Numbered from the stretch's first letter, positions 26,435 through 36,487 are shown. The stretch: 64,000 nucleotides of DNA from Paenarthrobacter sp. (GCA_031179305.1 JAPSHX010000012.1:1-64000); one strand, 5' to 3'. Numbers and translations are program-made. Notes: a model not told the origin generated them from the sequence alone.

Positions 26435-27865
26435 TTAAGCCCTCTTCACTCCGCCGCTGACTTCGGCTCCGGCATGACGATGAAGGGCCAGGCTGTCCAC
26501 CGTGCTGATCAGCATCAGGAGGGCCATGGCAATGAATGCGCCCTTGTAAGCCGCCACCTGGTCCGCCCCGAACACCTGCGTGGTTTCGAACAGGCGCAGA
26601 AACAGGGCACCCACCGCTATTCCTGCCGCCGCCGCCAATTGAACGAGCGTCGCGGAGATCGCATTGGCTGAGGGCAGCTGGCCCGGGACGATGTCTGCGT
26701 ACTGTACCGAGGCGTACGCGGAGAACCCGATGGAACGGAATGCGCCGCTGAACAGCAGCAACGCAAAGATCAGTGGCTCCGGCGTTCGGGCGTCCAGAAA
26801 GGCGCACAACGCAAATGTCACGGCTGACGCAAACGATGCAAAGACGAGCACCGGTTTGAACCCAAATCGCCTTATGAGTGGCGTGGTGGCCGGCTTGATT
26901 CCGATGTTGCCCACGAACACGGCGGCGACCATGACTCCGGCTTTGAGGGGATCCCAACCAAAGCCGTCCTGGAACATCAAAGGCAGCAGGAAAGGGACCG
27001 AGCTGATGGTCAGCCGGTAAATGAAACCACCGGTGGACGTCGCCCTGAAAGTCCTGGTACCAAAGACGCTGAGATTGAACAGGGGAAGGCGGGCTTTCCT
27101 CATCCACCACACGGCACCGGCCAGGGACAGTGACCCGGCAGCAACCACCGCCACGGCAAGCACATTGGACGCGTGTCCACCCAAGGTCTCCAGCCCAACT
27201 ACCAAAGCACCCACGCCCAGTGTGGTCAGCAGCAGCCCGAACCAGTCCAACCGTCGTTTGGCATCAAATTGTGTTCGCGGCACCAGCCTGTGGGCGGCAA
27301 TGAAAGCGGCCAGGCCGAGAGGCACGTTGATGATGAAGATCCAGTGCCACGACAGGAAGGTGGTGAGAGCACCACCCACCATCGGGGCCAATACCGGAGC
27401 CAGCAAGCCCGGCCACACGAGATACGCGGTGGCACGGAGAAGCTCTGACTTGGGAGTGCCCCGCAACACCACCAGGGTGCCAACCGGAACCATCATGGCG
27501 CCGCCCATGCCCTGGGCCACGCGGCTTAGCGTCAGCATGGTCAGGTCCGTGCTGATGGCGCACAGCAGGGAGGCAATGGTGAATACCGATATCGCCAGGC
27601 AGAAGATCCGTCTGGCACCGAATCGCTCAGCAAGCCAACTGCTCAGGGGAATCCCCATCGCCACCGTCACCAAATATGCGGTCATGGTGATGTTGATGTC
27701 TGCCGGTGCTACCCGGAAATCGGAGGCGATGCTGGGAATGGCAGTGGTGAGAATTGTCCCGTCGAGGAACTCCATGAAAAACGTTGCCGCTACCAACAAG
27801 GCAAGCCGTGGACGCCAACTGGTCTCGTTGGCCGATTCGACGTCCGTGTTGGGTTTTGTGCTCAT
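26435..27865 (-). CDS. MFS transporter, EmrB/QacA (DHA2) type
   Basis: The 476-residue membrane protein begins its first helix at LALLVAATFFMEFLDGTILT, the DHA2 motif D1 (LDxTIVNVALP-like). Loop motif A is WLAERFGARRIF and motif C is WPGLLAPVLAPMVGGAL. About fourteen helices are visible, consistent with drug/proton antiport at the cytoplasmic membrane. Substrate unknown. No regulator gene is adjacent. The ATG at 27865 has only a weak ribosome site. Confidence 0.9.
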   Translation of the reverse strand: MSTKPNTDVESANETSWRPRLALLVAATFFMEFLDGTILTTAIPSIASDFRVAPADINITMTAYLVTVAMGIPLSSWLAERFGARRIFCLAISVFTIASLLCAISTDLTMLTLSRVAQGMGGAMMVPVGTLVVLRGTPKSELLRATAYLVWPGLLAPVLAPMVGGALTTFLSWHWIFIINVPLGLAAFIAAHRLVPRTQFDAKRRLDWFGLLLTTLGVGALVVGLETLGGHASNVLAVAVVAAGSLSLAGAVWWMRKARLPLFNLSVFGTRTFRATSTGGFIYRLTISSVPFLLPLMFQDGFGWDPLKAGVMVAAVFVGNIGIKPATTPLIRRFGFKPVLVFASFASAVTFALCAFLDARTPEPLIFALLLFSGAFRSIGFSAYASVQYADIVPGQLPSANAISATLVQLAAAAGIAVGALFLRLFETTQVFGADQVAAYKGAFIAMALLMLISTVDSLALHRHAGAEVSGGVKRA

Positions 27866-28008
27866 GGCTCCGGTCCAAGTTCTGGCTGGTGGCCTGCGAC
27901 AGGCGAGCAGGCGTATTTGCTCGATCCTATAGACGCAGGGTGGGAGCGATCACAACATGACGTAGTTCTACTGACGTTGGCCGGCCCGCACTGGCCCGTG
28001 TTGCCGTC

Positions 28009-30177
28009 CTATCCGGCTTGGGCCAGCGCCAGCGGTAGAACTGCGCCCACTCCGGCCTGCCGCAAGGCGCGTGCAGATACGGTCATGGTCCAGCGGCTGT
28101 CTATGAGGTCGTCCACCAGTAACACAGGCTGCCCGCCCGTGCCTGCCAGGGCCTGGGCAAGTTCGGGCCCAACAACAAGCCTGTCCCAAACACCGGCCAG
28201 CCTGTAAGCGCTGTTGCCTCCACGTGCCCCGGTCGGCCCTCCGTGCTGGGGCTGCAGCTGGCCGAGGTAGGGCATGCGTCCTATTCCGGCAATTCCCTGC
28301 GCCAAGGACTCCACCAGCTGCGGCTTGCTCCGCGACGGGATGCTGATGACCGCCGCGGGTCGGCCGACACCGCTCCACGGAGTTCCGCCCTCAGCCCCCG
28401 ACCACTCGCGGAGGACTTGGACGCAGGCCTGCAGCATGGCGGGATCCACAGCGCGGTCCGGAGCCCCGGCGGCGAACAGCTCCCGTAGAGCGCCGCCCCA
28501 GCCCAAGTCGGTAAGCCTAGCCAGTATCCGCCCCTCGGAAACGCTCTCGTCGGGCTTGATCTTTCCCTTGACGGCCACACCGAGCCGGTCCATGCCACTG
28601 GGCCACTGAAGGCGCGGCTCCACGGCTATGCCCGCCCGCCGGAGGGTCTGGCCGGCAGCGTCGGCTGCCGACGCTGCCACGTCCACCGGGAACCAGCGGC
28701 CGGCGCAGTTGTCGCAGCGCCCACAAGCCGCTGCCGTTTCATCGTCCAGGACCGAGGTGATGTATTCCATGCGGCAGCCGGCCGTGTCCTGGTAGATCAC
28801 CATGGAATCCTGCTCATCCACACGGGCCTCGGCGATGCGTGCATATCGCTCGGCGTCATAGTTCCACGGCATGCCAGTGGAACGCCATCCGCCTCCAACA
28901 CGCTCTACGGCTCCATCAACAGCCAGGACTTTGAGGAGGAGTTCCAATGGCGTGCGACGGAGGTCCACCCGGGCTTCCAGCGCGACGGTGGACAATGCGG
29001 AGCCTGCTTCCCCAAGAGCCCTCAACACAGCTTCAGCTTTCTCGGCCGACGGCATGGATGCTGTGGCGAAGTACTGCCAGATTTCGCGGTCTTCGGAGCC
29101 CGGCAGCAGCAAGACGTCGGCGTTGGCTGTTCCACGGCCTGCACGGCCAACCTGTTGGTAGTAGGCAACTGGTGACGACGGAGCCCCAAGATGGATCACG
29201 AAGCCCAGGTCCGGCTTATCGAATCCCATTCCCAGGGCGGAGGTGGCCACGAGGGCTTTAACCTGGTTGTCCTTCAACATTTGTTCAGCGCGTTCTCGAT
29301 CCGCCGGGTCCGTCCTCCCCGTGTAGGACAGGACGTTGTGTCCGGCCTCCGCAAGAAGCCTTGCTGTGTCCTCCGCCGCCGAGACGGTCAGGGTATAGAT
29401 GATGCCACTGCCGGGCATATTGGCGAGGTGTGTCAGCAGCCACCCCAGCCGGTCCCTGGAATCGGGCAAGGTAAGGACACCTAGCCGCAGCGATTCGCGC
29501 CCGAGTGCACCCCGTATAGTCAACACGCCGGCGCCAAGTTGTTCTTCAATGTCATGAACCACCCTTGAATTGGCGGTGGCTGTGGTGGCCAGAACGGGAA
29601 CCGACTCCGGCAACTGTGCAATGAGGTCCGCTATGCGGCGGTAGTCAGGACGGAAGTCGTGTCCCCAGTCCGATATGCAGTGTGCCTCGTCAATCACCAG
29701 GAGCCCGGTGCGACGAATGAGCTCCGGAAGCTGGTTCTCCCTGAAGGAGGGGTTGGTGAGCCGCTCCGGGGAAACCAAAAGGACATCGACCTCATCCGCG
29801 GCAAGCTGGGCCAGGACTGTGTCCCATTCCAGGGCATTGGCCGAGTTTATGGCGACCGCCCGCACACCTGCCCGGGCCGCTGCGGCCACTTGGTCACGCA
29901 TGAGCGCAAGCAACGGCGACACAATCAGCGTTGGACCTGCGCCCCGCCGACGCAACAACAACGACGCCACGAAGTAAACCGCCGACTTCCCCCAACCTGT
30001 GCGCTGGACTACGAGCGCCCGACGGCCCGCATCCACCAACGCCTCAATGGCCTCAAACTGTCCGTCGTGAAACCGCGCTTCGGGGTGGCCCACCAACTCA
30101 CGAAGGCACGCCAGCGCCTGCTGGTGTGTAGGCGATTGCACGGAAACGGCAGTGTTTGGGGAGTTGTTGGCCATCAA
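28009..30177 (-). CDS. rqlH: RqlH-type RecQ-like helicase with C-terminal phosphoribosyltransferase module
   Basis: The 722-residue protein has the RecQ core: GWGKS Walker A (61-65), DEAH box (163-166), ATTATANSRV (motif III) and QVGRAGRG (motif VI). A four-cysteine zinc cluster ends in CGRCDNC (about 490). HRDC is missing. Instead the C-terminus carries a phosphoribosyltransferase fold with PVLLVDDLIDSRWT (about 690-703), the PRPP-loop pattern. This architecture matches Mycobacterium smegmatis RqlH, a 3'-5' DNA translocase/helicase. Role: DNA unwinding in repair. The function of the transferase module is unknown. A second ATG one codon in is equally possible as start. Confidence 0.9.
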   Translation of the reverse strand: MMANNSPNTAVSVQSPTHQQALACLRELVGHPEARFHDGQFEAIEALVDAGRRALVVQRTGWGKSAVYFVASLLLRRRGAGPTLIVSPLLALMRDQVAAAARAGVRAVAINSANALEWDTVLAQLAADEVDVLLVSPERLTNPSFRENQLPELIRRTGLLVIDEAHCISDWGHDFRPDYRRIADLIAQLPESVPVLATTATANSRVVHDIEEQLGAGVLTIRGALGRESLRLGVLTLPDSRDRLGWLLTHLANMPGSGIIYTLTVSAAEDTARLLAEAGHNVLSYTGRTDPADRERAEQMLKDNQVKALVATSALGMGFDKPDLGFVIHLGAPSSPVAYYQQVGRAGRGTANADVLLLPGSEDREIWQYFATASMPSAEKAEAVLRALGEAGSALSTVALEARVDLRRTPLELLLKVLAVDGAVERVGGGWRSTGMPWNYDAERYARIAEARVDEQDSMVIYQDTAGCRMEYITSVLDDETAAACGRCDNCAGRWFPVDVAASAADAAGQTLRRAGIAVEPRLQWPSGMDRLGVAVKGKIKPDESVSEGRILARLTDLGWGGALRELFAAGAPDRAVDPAMLQACVQVLREWSGAEGGTPWSGVGRPAAVISIPSRSKPQLVESLAQGIAGIGRMPYLGQLQPQHGGPTGARGGNSAYRLAGVWDRLVVGPELAQALAGTGGQPVLLVDDLIDSRWTMTVSARALRQAGVGAVLPLALAQAG

Positions 30178-30299
30178 CCCAGTATCCCAGCCGACCCTGA
30201 CAGCCAGAACCTGGATGTCCCGCTATGTGGATAACGGCTATCCACAGATCATCTATTCACGTTCAACCCCAACTGCCTTGCCACAGTAGGATTGAGCCC

Positions 30300-31718
30300 G
30301 TGACTAGCGAGCAGAACAAGACATTCGACCTCTCGGCTTCCTTCAAGGCGTACGACGTCCGGGGCATCGTGGGTGAAACCATCACGGCTGAAATCGTCGA
30401 GGCCGTTGGCGCTGCCTTCATCGACGTCCTGGGCTTGGAGGGTGAAACGGTACTGGTTGGCGGCGACATGCGTCCCTCCTCTCCGGAGTTCAGCCAAGCC
30501 TTTGCCAACGGGGCAGCCACGCGTGGCGCGAACGTCCAGTTGCTGGACCTCATCTCAACCGACGAGCTCTACTACGCATGTGGAGCCCTGAACGCTGCAG
30601 GCGCAACGTTTACCGCAAGTCACAACCCGGCTGCCTATAACGGGATCAAGATGGCCAAGGCCGGCGCCCAGCCCATCTCGTCTGAGAGCGGCCTCAAGGA
30701 AATCCAGGCCCTCGCGGAGCAGTACCTGAACACCGGCATCATCCCCGCGGCAGCCACCCGGGGCGAGATCGGCGTCCATGACGTTCTGAAGGACTACTCC
30801 GAGTACCTGCGGAAGCTCGTTGACCTGTCCGGCTCCCGTCCACTGAAGATCGTGGTGGATGCAGGTAACGGCATGGCCGGCCTCACCACACCCGCCGTGC
30901 TCGGCGACAAACTCCTCCCGGCGCTGCCCTTCGAAATCGTTCCCCTCTACTTCGAACTCGACGGCTCGTTCCCCAACCACCCGGCCAACCCCTTGGAGCC
31001 GGAAAACCTGCGCGACCTCCAGGCCGCCGTCGTCAAGCACGGTGCCGACATCGGCCTCGCGTTCGACGGCGACGCAGACCGCTGCTTCGTCATTGATGAA
31101 AAGGGCGAGCCCGTTTCCCCGTCTGCGATCACCGGCATGGTGGCCCGTCGTGAGATCGCCCGCGCCCAGGCCGCAGGTGAAGAGACCCCGGTGATAATCC
31201 ACAACCTCCTCACCTCCAAGGCCGTGCCCGAACTCGTAGCCAAGGATGGCGGACGTGCTGTACGAACCCGGGTGGGACACTCCTTTATCAAAGCCGTCAT
31301 GGCCGAGGAAGGTGCCGTGTTCGGCGGTGAGCACTCAGCACACTTCTATTTCCGGGATTTCTGGAACGCTGACACCGGCATGCTTGCCGCCATGCACGTC
31401 CTCGCTGCTTTAGGTGAGCAAGACGGCCCCCTCTCCGAACTCGGACGCCAATACGAACCTTACGTTTCCTCTGGCGAGATCAACTCCGAGATCGAAGACA
31501 AGGCCGGCGCCGTCGAACGGGTTCGCGTTGACTTCGAAACCGAAGACATGGACATCGACCACATGGACGGCAGCACGTTCACGGCCAAGGACGGCAGCTG
31601 GTGGTTCAACCTTCGCCCGTCCAACACCGAGCCCTTCCTGCGCCTGAACGCCGAGGCCAAGGACCAGGCGACCATGGAGAAGATCCGTGACCGCGTCCTT
31701 GCCCTGGTTCGGGCCTAG
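30300..31718 (+). CDS. manB: Phosphomannomutase/phosphoglucomutase
   Basis: The start is a GTG at 30300, with AGGA upstream; it places SFKAYDVRGIVGE near the N-terminus as in the family. The 472-residue enzyme carries all alpha-D-phosphohexomutase landmarks: catalytic Ser108 in TASHNPAAYNGIK, Mg-binding DGDADR (256-261), sugar-binding GEHSAHFYFRD and the phosphate-binding RPSNTEPFLRLN at the C-terminus. It interconverts mannose (or glucose) 6- and 1-phosphates for GDP-mannose and cell-envelope glycan synthesis. The next gene starts eight bases later. Confidence 0.93.
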   Translation: MTSEQNKTFDLSASFKAYDVRGIVGETITAEIVEAVGAAFIDVLGLEGETVLVGGDMRPSSPEFSQAFANGAATRGANVQLLDLISTDELYYACGALNAAGATFTASHNPAAYNGIKMAKAGAQPISSESGLKEIQALAEQYLNTGIIPAAATRGEIGVHDVLKDYSEYLRKLVDLSGSRPLKIVVDAGNGMAGLTTPAVLGDKLLPALPFEIVPLYFELDGSFPNHPANPLEPENLRDLQAAVVKHGADIGLAFDGDADRCFVIDEKGEPVSPSAITGMVARREIARAQAAGEETPVIIHNLLTSKAVPELVAKDGGRAVRTRVGHSFIKAVMAEEGAVFGGEHSAHFYFRDFWNADTGMLAAMHVLAALGEQDGPLSELGRQYEPYVSSGEINSEIEDKAGAVERVRVDFETEDMDIDHMDGSTFTAKDGSWWFNLRPSNTEPFLRLNAEAKDQATMEKIRDRVLALVRA

Positions 31719-31726
31719 GACCAAGC

Positions 31727-32179
31727 ATGAGCGAGCCCACCAGCGCGCAGGGTGAGGGTGAAACAGTTCAGGACCGCGAACTCCGCGAGACCTTGGGCAC
31801 TGCACTCGGAACCGCTCAGGAGCACATCCAGCAGAACGGCGGATTTTTCCCGTTTGGCATCACGCTCTCGAACGATGATGAACTGCGGATAGTGATGATT
31901 GCCCCGGGCGAGCCGGACGAAAACGGCGACGTGGATGCGGGGCAGATGTTGACCGACATCCATGAACTGCTGCGTCAAGGCCGTGATGATTTCAAGGCTG
32001 TGGCTGTTGTGAGTGACGTCAGCCTGCCGGATCATGGTACTGACGGCATCCACGGTGCAGCCGAGCACAGGGATGGCGAAGTCCGTGCAGCAATCATTCC
32101 CTACACTCCAACAGTGGACGGTTTCGCGTTCAGTGCCATGGAGCCCGATACCCACGAACCATCCATCTGGGTGGACTAG
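31727..32179 (+). CDS. Conserved hypothetical protein downstream of manB
   Basis: A 150-residue acidic soluble protein. It contains LGTALGTAQEHIQQNGGFFP, then alternating strands, and ends in AFSAMEPDTHEPSIWVD. No family recognised with certainty; the fold looks alpha/beta. It starts eight bases after manB and probably shares its transcript. nsrR follows after 22 bases, so read-through into nsrR is possible. Confidence 0.75.
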   Translation: MSEPTSAQGEGETVQDRELRETLGTALGTAQEHIQQNGGFFPFGITLSNDDELRIVMIAPGEPDENGDVDAGQMLTDIHELLRQGRDDFKAVAVVSDVSLPDHGTDGIHGAAEHRDGEVRAAIIPYTPTVDGFAFSAMEPDTHEPSIWVD

Positions 32180-32201
32180 ACCTTATCCGTGAGCTGATCC
32201 C

Positions 32202-32672
32202 ATGAAAATCAACGCCTTCGCAGATGTCAGCCTCCGCGCCATCATGGTGTTGGCCGCGGCTCCGGAAGGCATGCTGCTGACTACCCAAGCGGTGGCGGAT
32301 GCCGTAGGGACACCGTACAACCATGTCAGCAAGGCGATGGTCCGCTTGCGTGCACTGGGTTACATCGACGTTGAACGGGGACGGCTGGGCGGTTCCCGGC
32401 TCAATGAAACCGGCCGGAGAGCCACAGTCGGCGAAATCCTGCGGCATCTGGACAGCCGGCAGGATCCGGCGGAGTGCCAATCCCCTACCAAAAATTGCCC
32501 GCTCATCAATGAGTGCGGGCTGCGCCACGCGATGAATCGGGCCAGGGAAGCGTTCTACACCGAGCTCGATAGCGTGGTTATCGCTTCCCTCCCTCACGCG
32601 CGCCAGATGAACCCGGTGTTCCAGTCCATAGGGTTGCGGCCGGAGTTCAGGACACCCGCGACGCAGTCGTAG
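32202..32672 (+). CDS. nsrR: NsrR, nitric oxide-sensing Rrf2 family repressor
   Basis: The 156-residue protein has the Rrf2 winged helix (MKINAFADVSLRAIMVLAAA at the start; VGTPYNHVSKAMVRLRALGY recognition region, 35-54). Three cysteines, C92, C99 and C105 in ECQSPTKNCPLINECGL, match the [4Fe-4S] ligands of NsrR rather than the IscR spacing. Nitrosylation of the cluster releases DNA. The divergence point for regulation is the intergenic region before hmp, which carries two palindromes. The hmp gene immediately downstream is the classic NsrR target. Confidence 0.92.
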   Translation: MKINAFADVSLRAIMVLAAAPEGMLLTTQAVADAVGTPYNHVSKAMVRLRALGYIDVERGRLGGSRLNETGRRATVGEILRHLDSRQDPAECQSPTKNCPLINECGLRHAMNRAREAFYTELDSVVIASLPHARQMNPVFQSIGLRPEFRTPATQS

Positions 32673-32719
32673 CAAAGAAGGCAACAACAGCACCTCCGCA
32701 ATGCCGTGATTCTTCTGGC

Positions 32720-32784
32720 TTGCACAACTCTTCTACACCATGTAGAAATTGGGATATAGATATAAGCATTTGAGATGCTTATAT
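32720..32784 (+). promoter_or_regulatory. hmp control region with two palindromes
   Basis: TTCTACA-CCA-TGTAGAA (32731-32747) is a perfect 7-bp inverted repeat. ATATAAGCAT (32760-32769) and ATGCTTATAT (32775-32784) form a perfect 10-bp inverted repeat with five bases between. TTGCAC (32720-32725) and TAGAAA (32743-32748), 17 bases apart, could be the promoter. The second palindrome would then lie just after the start of transcription, a suitable NsrR operator. Binding is inferred. Confidence 0.6.
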
Positions 32785-32823
32785 ATTCGGTCGGACAACC
32801 CGCCCCCTACAGCCAGGAGAATC

Positions 32824-33981
32824 ATGCTCTCGGAGAAGTCCCGCCCCATCATTGAAGCCACGCTGCCGCTGGTTGGTTCACGGATCGGCGCGATAACCGT
32901 CGACTTCTACAATCGGCTCTTTGGGGCGCACCCCGAGTTGCTCGATGGACTCTTCAGCCGTTCCAACCAGCGTTCCGGAGATCAGCAGCGGGCACTTGCC
33001 GGAAGTATCGCCACCTTCGCGACCCACCTCATCAACAATCCGGGCACCCTCCCCGAAAAAGTACTTTCCCGCATTGCGCACAAGCACGCCTCCCTCGGAA
33101 TCACCGAGGAACAGTACGGCGTGGTCTACGAGCACCTCTTTGCAGCCATCGCCGCCGATTTGACCGATGTCATCACTCCGGAGATCGCGGAAGCATGGAC
33201 AGAGGTGTACTGGCTCATGGCAGACGCCCTGATCAAACTTGAGAAGGACCTCTATGCATCTCAGGCGAACCATAAAATGTGGATGCCGTGGCGTGTGACC
33301 AGCAAGAAATCGGCGGGCACTGATGCGGTGACGTTCACCTTGGAACCAGCGGACGACACCCCGGTTACGCCAGCAGAACCCGGTCAGTACGTCAGCGTAA
33401 GGGTCCAACTTCCGGATGGCTTGCGCCAGGTGCGCCAATATTCGCTATCCGGCGACACAGGCAGGAGCCGGACCTTCACTACCAAGCTGAACGACGGCGG
33501 CGAGGTGTCCACCGCCCTTCACACCGGCGTCGAACCCGGCGATATCCTCGAAATTTCGAACCCGTACGGGGAAATTACCCTCAGGAACGGTGACGGCCCA
33601 GTCATCTTGGCCTCTGCGGGGATTGGCTGCACCCCAACGGCTTCCATTCTGCGGTCGCTCGCGGAGACGGGCACGGATCGGCAGGTCTTGGTCCTTCATG
33701 CTGAGAAGGCCATGGAGAACTGGGCGCTCAGCGGCCAGATGACCGCCGATGCAGCGCGAATCGACGCAGACCTGAAGCTGTGGCTTGAATCTCCCCATCC
33801 TGGAACCAACCACGGCTTCATGTCGCTGGGTGAACTGGACATGCCCGCCGATGCTTCGCTTTACCTTTGCGGCCCCCTCCCTTTCATGAAGAAGATCCGC
33901 GACGAAGCCATCGACGCAGGGATTCCAGCTACCCGGATCCACTACGAAGTGTTCGGCCCGGACGTGTGGCTCGCCAACTAG
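32824..33981 (+). CDS. hmp: Flavohemoprotein (nitric oxide dioxygenase)
   Basis: I chose the ATG at 32824, preceded by AGGAGA; longer in-frame readings include the operator. The 385-residue enzyme has an N-terminal globin (1-140) with distal Tyr29 (FYNRLFG) and proximal His88 in RIAHKHASLG. The ferredoxin-reductase FAD domain has RQYSLS, and the NAD domain has LASAGIGCTPTASILRSLA and a C-terminal YEVFGPD. It oxidises NO to nitrate with O2 and NAD(P)H in the cytosol. nsrR immediately upstream indicates NO-induced expression. Confidence 0.96.
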   Translation: MLSEKSRPIIEATLPLVGSRIGAITVDFYNRLFGAHPELLDGLFSRSNQRSGDQQRALAGSIATFATHLINNPGTLPEKVLSRIAHKHASLGITEEQYGVVYEHLFAAIAADLTDVITPEIAEAWTEVYWLMADALIKLEKDLYASQANHKMWMPWRVTSKKSAGTDAVTFTLEPADDTPVTPAEPGQYVSVRVQLPDGLRQVRQYSLSGDTGRSRTFTTKLNDGGEVSTALHTGVEPGDILEISNPYGEITLRNGDGPVILASAGIGCTPTASILRSLAETGTDRQVLVLHAEKAMENWALSGQMTADAARIDADLKLWLESPHPGTNHGFMSLGELDMPADASLYLCGPLPFMKKIRDEAIDAGIPATRIHYEVFGPDVWLAN

Positions 33982-34016
33982 GGCAGGCACCCACAACGGC
34001 GACAACAACCCCAAGC

Positions 34017-34068
34017 ACGACGGCGGCCCGCCACCTTTCATTCAAAAGGTGACGGGCCGTCGTCGTTC
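34017..34068. terminator. Imperfect hairpin between convergent hmp and pckG
   Basis: ACGACGGCGGCCCG (34017-34030) pairs imperfectly with CGGGCCGTCGTCGT, and CCACCTTT pairs with AAAGGTG inside it, giving a long stem around TCATTCA. It sits between two convergent stop codons and probably ends both transcripts. No strong U-tract. Confidence 0.6.
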
Positions 34069-34097
34069 ACTTAAGAACGCCGTTGTTCCTAAGAGGT

Positions 34098-35924
34098 CTA
34101 GCCCAGACGGGTCTTGAGACCGTCCAGCTCGGACTGAAGTGCCGCCGGGAGCGACTCGCCGAAGTTGGCGAACCATTCCTCGATGGACGCCAGCTCGGTT
34201 GCCCATTCCTCGGGGTCGACACGAACAGCCGACTCAACCTCGGCCGGGGTCATGTCCAGGCCCTCGAGGTCGATGGATTCACCGGTCGGCACGAAACCGA
34301 TCGGTGTTTCCACTGCGTCAGCCTTGCCTTCGAGGCGTTCGATGGCCCACTTGAGCACACGGGCGTTGTCTCCGAAACCAGGCCAGGCGAAGCCGCCTTC
34401 AGCCGTGCGACGGAACCAGTTCACCAGGAAGATCTTGGGCAGACGCTCCGGGTTGGCCTTGGCGGACAGGTTCACCCAGTGGTTCAGGTAGTCACCTGCG
34501 TCGTAGCCGATGAACGGCAGCATGGCCATCGGGTCGCGGCGGACCACGCCAACAGCACCGGCGGCAGCAGCCGTGGTTTCGGAGGACAGCGTGGAACCCA
34601 TGAAGATGCCGTTTGACCAGTCGCGGGCCTCGGTGACCAGCGGGATGGTGGTCTTGCGGCGGCCACCGAACAGAATCGCGGACAGCTCAACGCCTTCCGG
34701 GCTGAAGTACTCTTCGGCCAGCATGTCGATCTGGTCGATCGGCGTGCAGAAACGCGAGTTCGGGTGCGCAGCAGGAGCGTCCGAGTCCGGAGTCCAGGAC
34801 TCGCCGCGCCAGTCAGTGAGGTGTGCCGGGGTTTCCTCCGTCATGCCTTCCCACCAGACACCGCCGTCATCGGTGAGCGCAACGTTGGTGAAGATGCTGT
34901 TGCCCTTGGCGATGGCGCGCATGGCGTTCGGGTTGGTGCCCCAGCCGGTGCCAGGAGCGACACCGAACAAGCCGGCCTCGGGGTTGACGGCGCGGAGCTC
35001 GCCTTCCTTGCCGAAGCGCATCCAGGTGATGTCGTCGCCAAGGGTCTCCACCTTCCAGCCCTTGATGGTGGGGTCCAGAAGGGCAAGGTTGGTCTTGCCG
35101 CAGGCCGACGGGAAGGCAGCAGAGACGTAGTAGGTCTTCTGTTCCGGGGACGTCAGCTTGAGGATGAGCATGTGCTCGGCAAGCCAGCCTTCGTCGCGGG
35201 CCATCACCGAAGCGATGCGCAGCGCGTAGCATTTCTTGCCCAGGAGGGCGTTGCCACCGTAACCGGAGCCGAACGACCATATGGAGCGCTCTTCGGGGAA
35301 GTGCACAATCCACTTGTCGGTGTTGCATGGCCATGCGACGTCGGCCTGGCCGGCTTCCAGCGGTGCCCCCAGCGAGTGGAGGGCGGGAACAAAGAAAGCG
35401 TCGGTCTGCGTGATGCGGTCCAGGACGTCCGTACCAATGCGCGCCATGATGCGCATGGAGGCAACAACATAGGCGGAGTCAGTGATCTCAACGCCAAACT
35501 TGGGGTCCTCGGCATCGAGGTGGCCCATGACGAACGGAATGACGTACATGGTTCGGCCGCGCATGGAGCCGGCGAAGAGCCCGCGCAGCTTCTGCTTCAT
35601 CTCGGCCGGGGCCATCCAGTTGTTGGTGAAGCCAGCGTCGCGCTCGTTCTCGGAGCAGATGAACGTCTGCTCTTCTACACGGGCAACGTCAGCGGGGTCA
35701 GAGAACGCCGCGAAGGAATTCGGGAACGTTTCCGGGTTCAGCCGCTTCAGCGTGCCGGCCTCGACGAGTTCGTCGGTGAGCTTCTTGTTTTCTGCTTCGC
35801 TGCCATCGACCCAGTGGATGCGGTCCGGCTGAGTCAGCTCGGCAACTTCCTCAACCCAGGCCAGCAGGCGTGCATGCGTAGTAGGTGCCTTCTCAAGCAG
35901 CGGCAGTCGCGCCAGATCGCCCAT
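34098..35924 (-). CDS. pckG: Phosphoenolpyruvate carboxykinase (GTP)
   Basis: The 608-residue enzyme shows the GTP-type PEPCK pattern: the P-loop [11 protein letters not shown] (about 270-280), the kinase-2 aspartates in [13 protein letters not shown] and the mobile-lid region [25 protein letters not shown] is the characteristic substrate-binding arginine segment. It converts oxaloacetate and GTP to phosphoenolpyruvate for gluconeogenesis in the cytosol. GAAGGGAA precedes the ATG. It is monocistronic, convergent with hmp. Confidence 0.97.
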   Translation of the reverse strand: MGDLARLPLLEKAPTTHARLLAWVEEVAELTQPDRIHWVDGSEAENKKLTDELVEAGTLKRLNPETFPNSFAAFSDPADVARVEEQTFICSENERDAGFTNNWMAPAEMKQKLRGLFAGSMRGRTMYVIPFVMGHLDAEDPKFGVEITDSAYVVASMRIMARIGTDVLDRITQTDAFFVPALHSLGAPLEAGQADVAWPCNTDKWIVHFPEERSIWSFGSGYGGNALLGKKCYALRIASVMARDEGWLAEHMLILKLTSPEQKTYYVSAAFPSACGKTNLALLDPTIKGWKVETLGDDITWMRFGKEGELRAVNPEAGLFGVAPGTGWGTNPNAMRAIAKGNSIFTNVALTDDGGVWWEGMTEETPAHLTDWRGESWTPDSDAPAAHPNSRFCTPIDQIDMLAEEYFSPEGVELSAILFGGRRKTTIPLVTEARDWSNGIFMGSTLSSETTAAAAGAVGVVRRDPMAMLPFIGYDAGDYLNHWVNLSAKANPERLPKIFLVNWFRRTAEGGFAWPGFGDNARVLKWAIERLEGKADAVETPIGFVPTGESIDLEGLDMTPAEVESAVRVDPEEWATELASIEEWFANFGESLPAALQSELDGLKTRLG

Positions 35925-36126
35925 TGCGGTTCCCTTCCTCGGGTTCAGTGGTGTGTCCTAAACGATAGGGGCCGCGGACCAGACCAATCCGCTGTCAGAC
36001 ATCGGACAACCATGGGCGCATGAAGCTAAATCCCCTAGAAATCAGGGTTTACTGATCGAAGAAGCGGAATTTAAGTGACGAAGGTCACGTAGACCGGTCT
36101 AGTTGCCTAGATTACAGCTTTTCGAT

Positions 36127-36155
36127 TTGGAAGTTCACATGAACTTCTGTAAAGT
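36127..36155 (+). promoter_or_regulatory. Putative tRNA-Arg promoter with a palindromic spacer
   Basis: TTGGAA (36127-36132) and TAAAGT (36150-36155) stand 17 bases apart. The spacer holds AAGTTCA-CA-TGAACTT (36131-36146), a perfect 7-bp inverted repeat. Transcription would begin about 45 bases before the tRNA. The remainder of the 280-bp gap back to pckG shows nothing else I can name. Confidence 0.4.
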
Positions 36156-36207
36156 TTATTGAGGTTCGAGGGGGTCAGAGAAACAGACCGCCGGAAATCA
36201 CGCGAAT

Positions 36208-36281
<74 letters not shown>

Positions 36282-36287
36282 CAGATC

Positions 36288-36323
36288 AAGACCCGCACCG
36301 GTTCGCCGGTGCGGGTCTTTTGT
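36288..36323 (+). terminator. Rho-independent terminator after tRNA-Arg
   Basis: A perfect 14-bp stem (36288-36301 with 36306-36319) with a TTCG loop is followed by TTTTGTG. Confidence 0.92.
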
Positions 36324-36441
36324 GTTGCCCGGTTGAACCCAAGTAAGTAACAGTTCAGGTCGTTTCACGAGCTCAGAACGACGTCAACTGCGACCCAGTT
36401 GGGCAAGCCCCGGCGAAAGGTGACCCGCACGCAGGAACGGG

Positions 36442-36487
36442 AAGGGCCGCCGTCGTACTTTCTCAAAGAAGTACGACGGCGGCCCTT
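36442..36487. terminator. Long hairpin after nanR
   Basis: A perfect 19-bp stem (36442-36460 with 36469-36487) closes an eight-base loop, 18 bases beyond the nanR stop. The stem itself ends in AAG/CTT. It is probably the nanR terminator. Confidence 0.75.
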
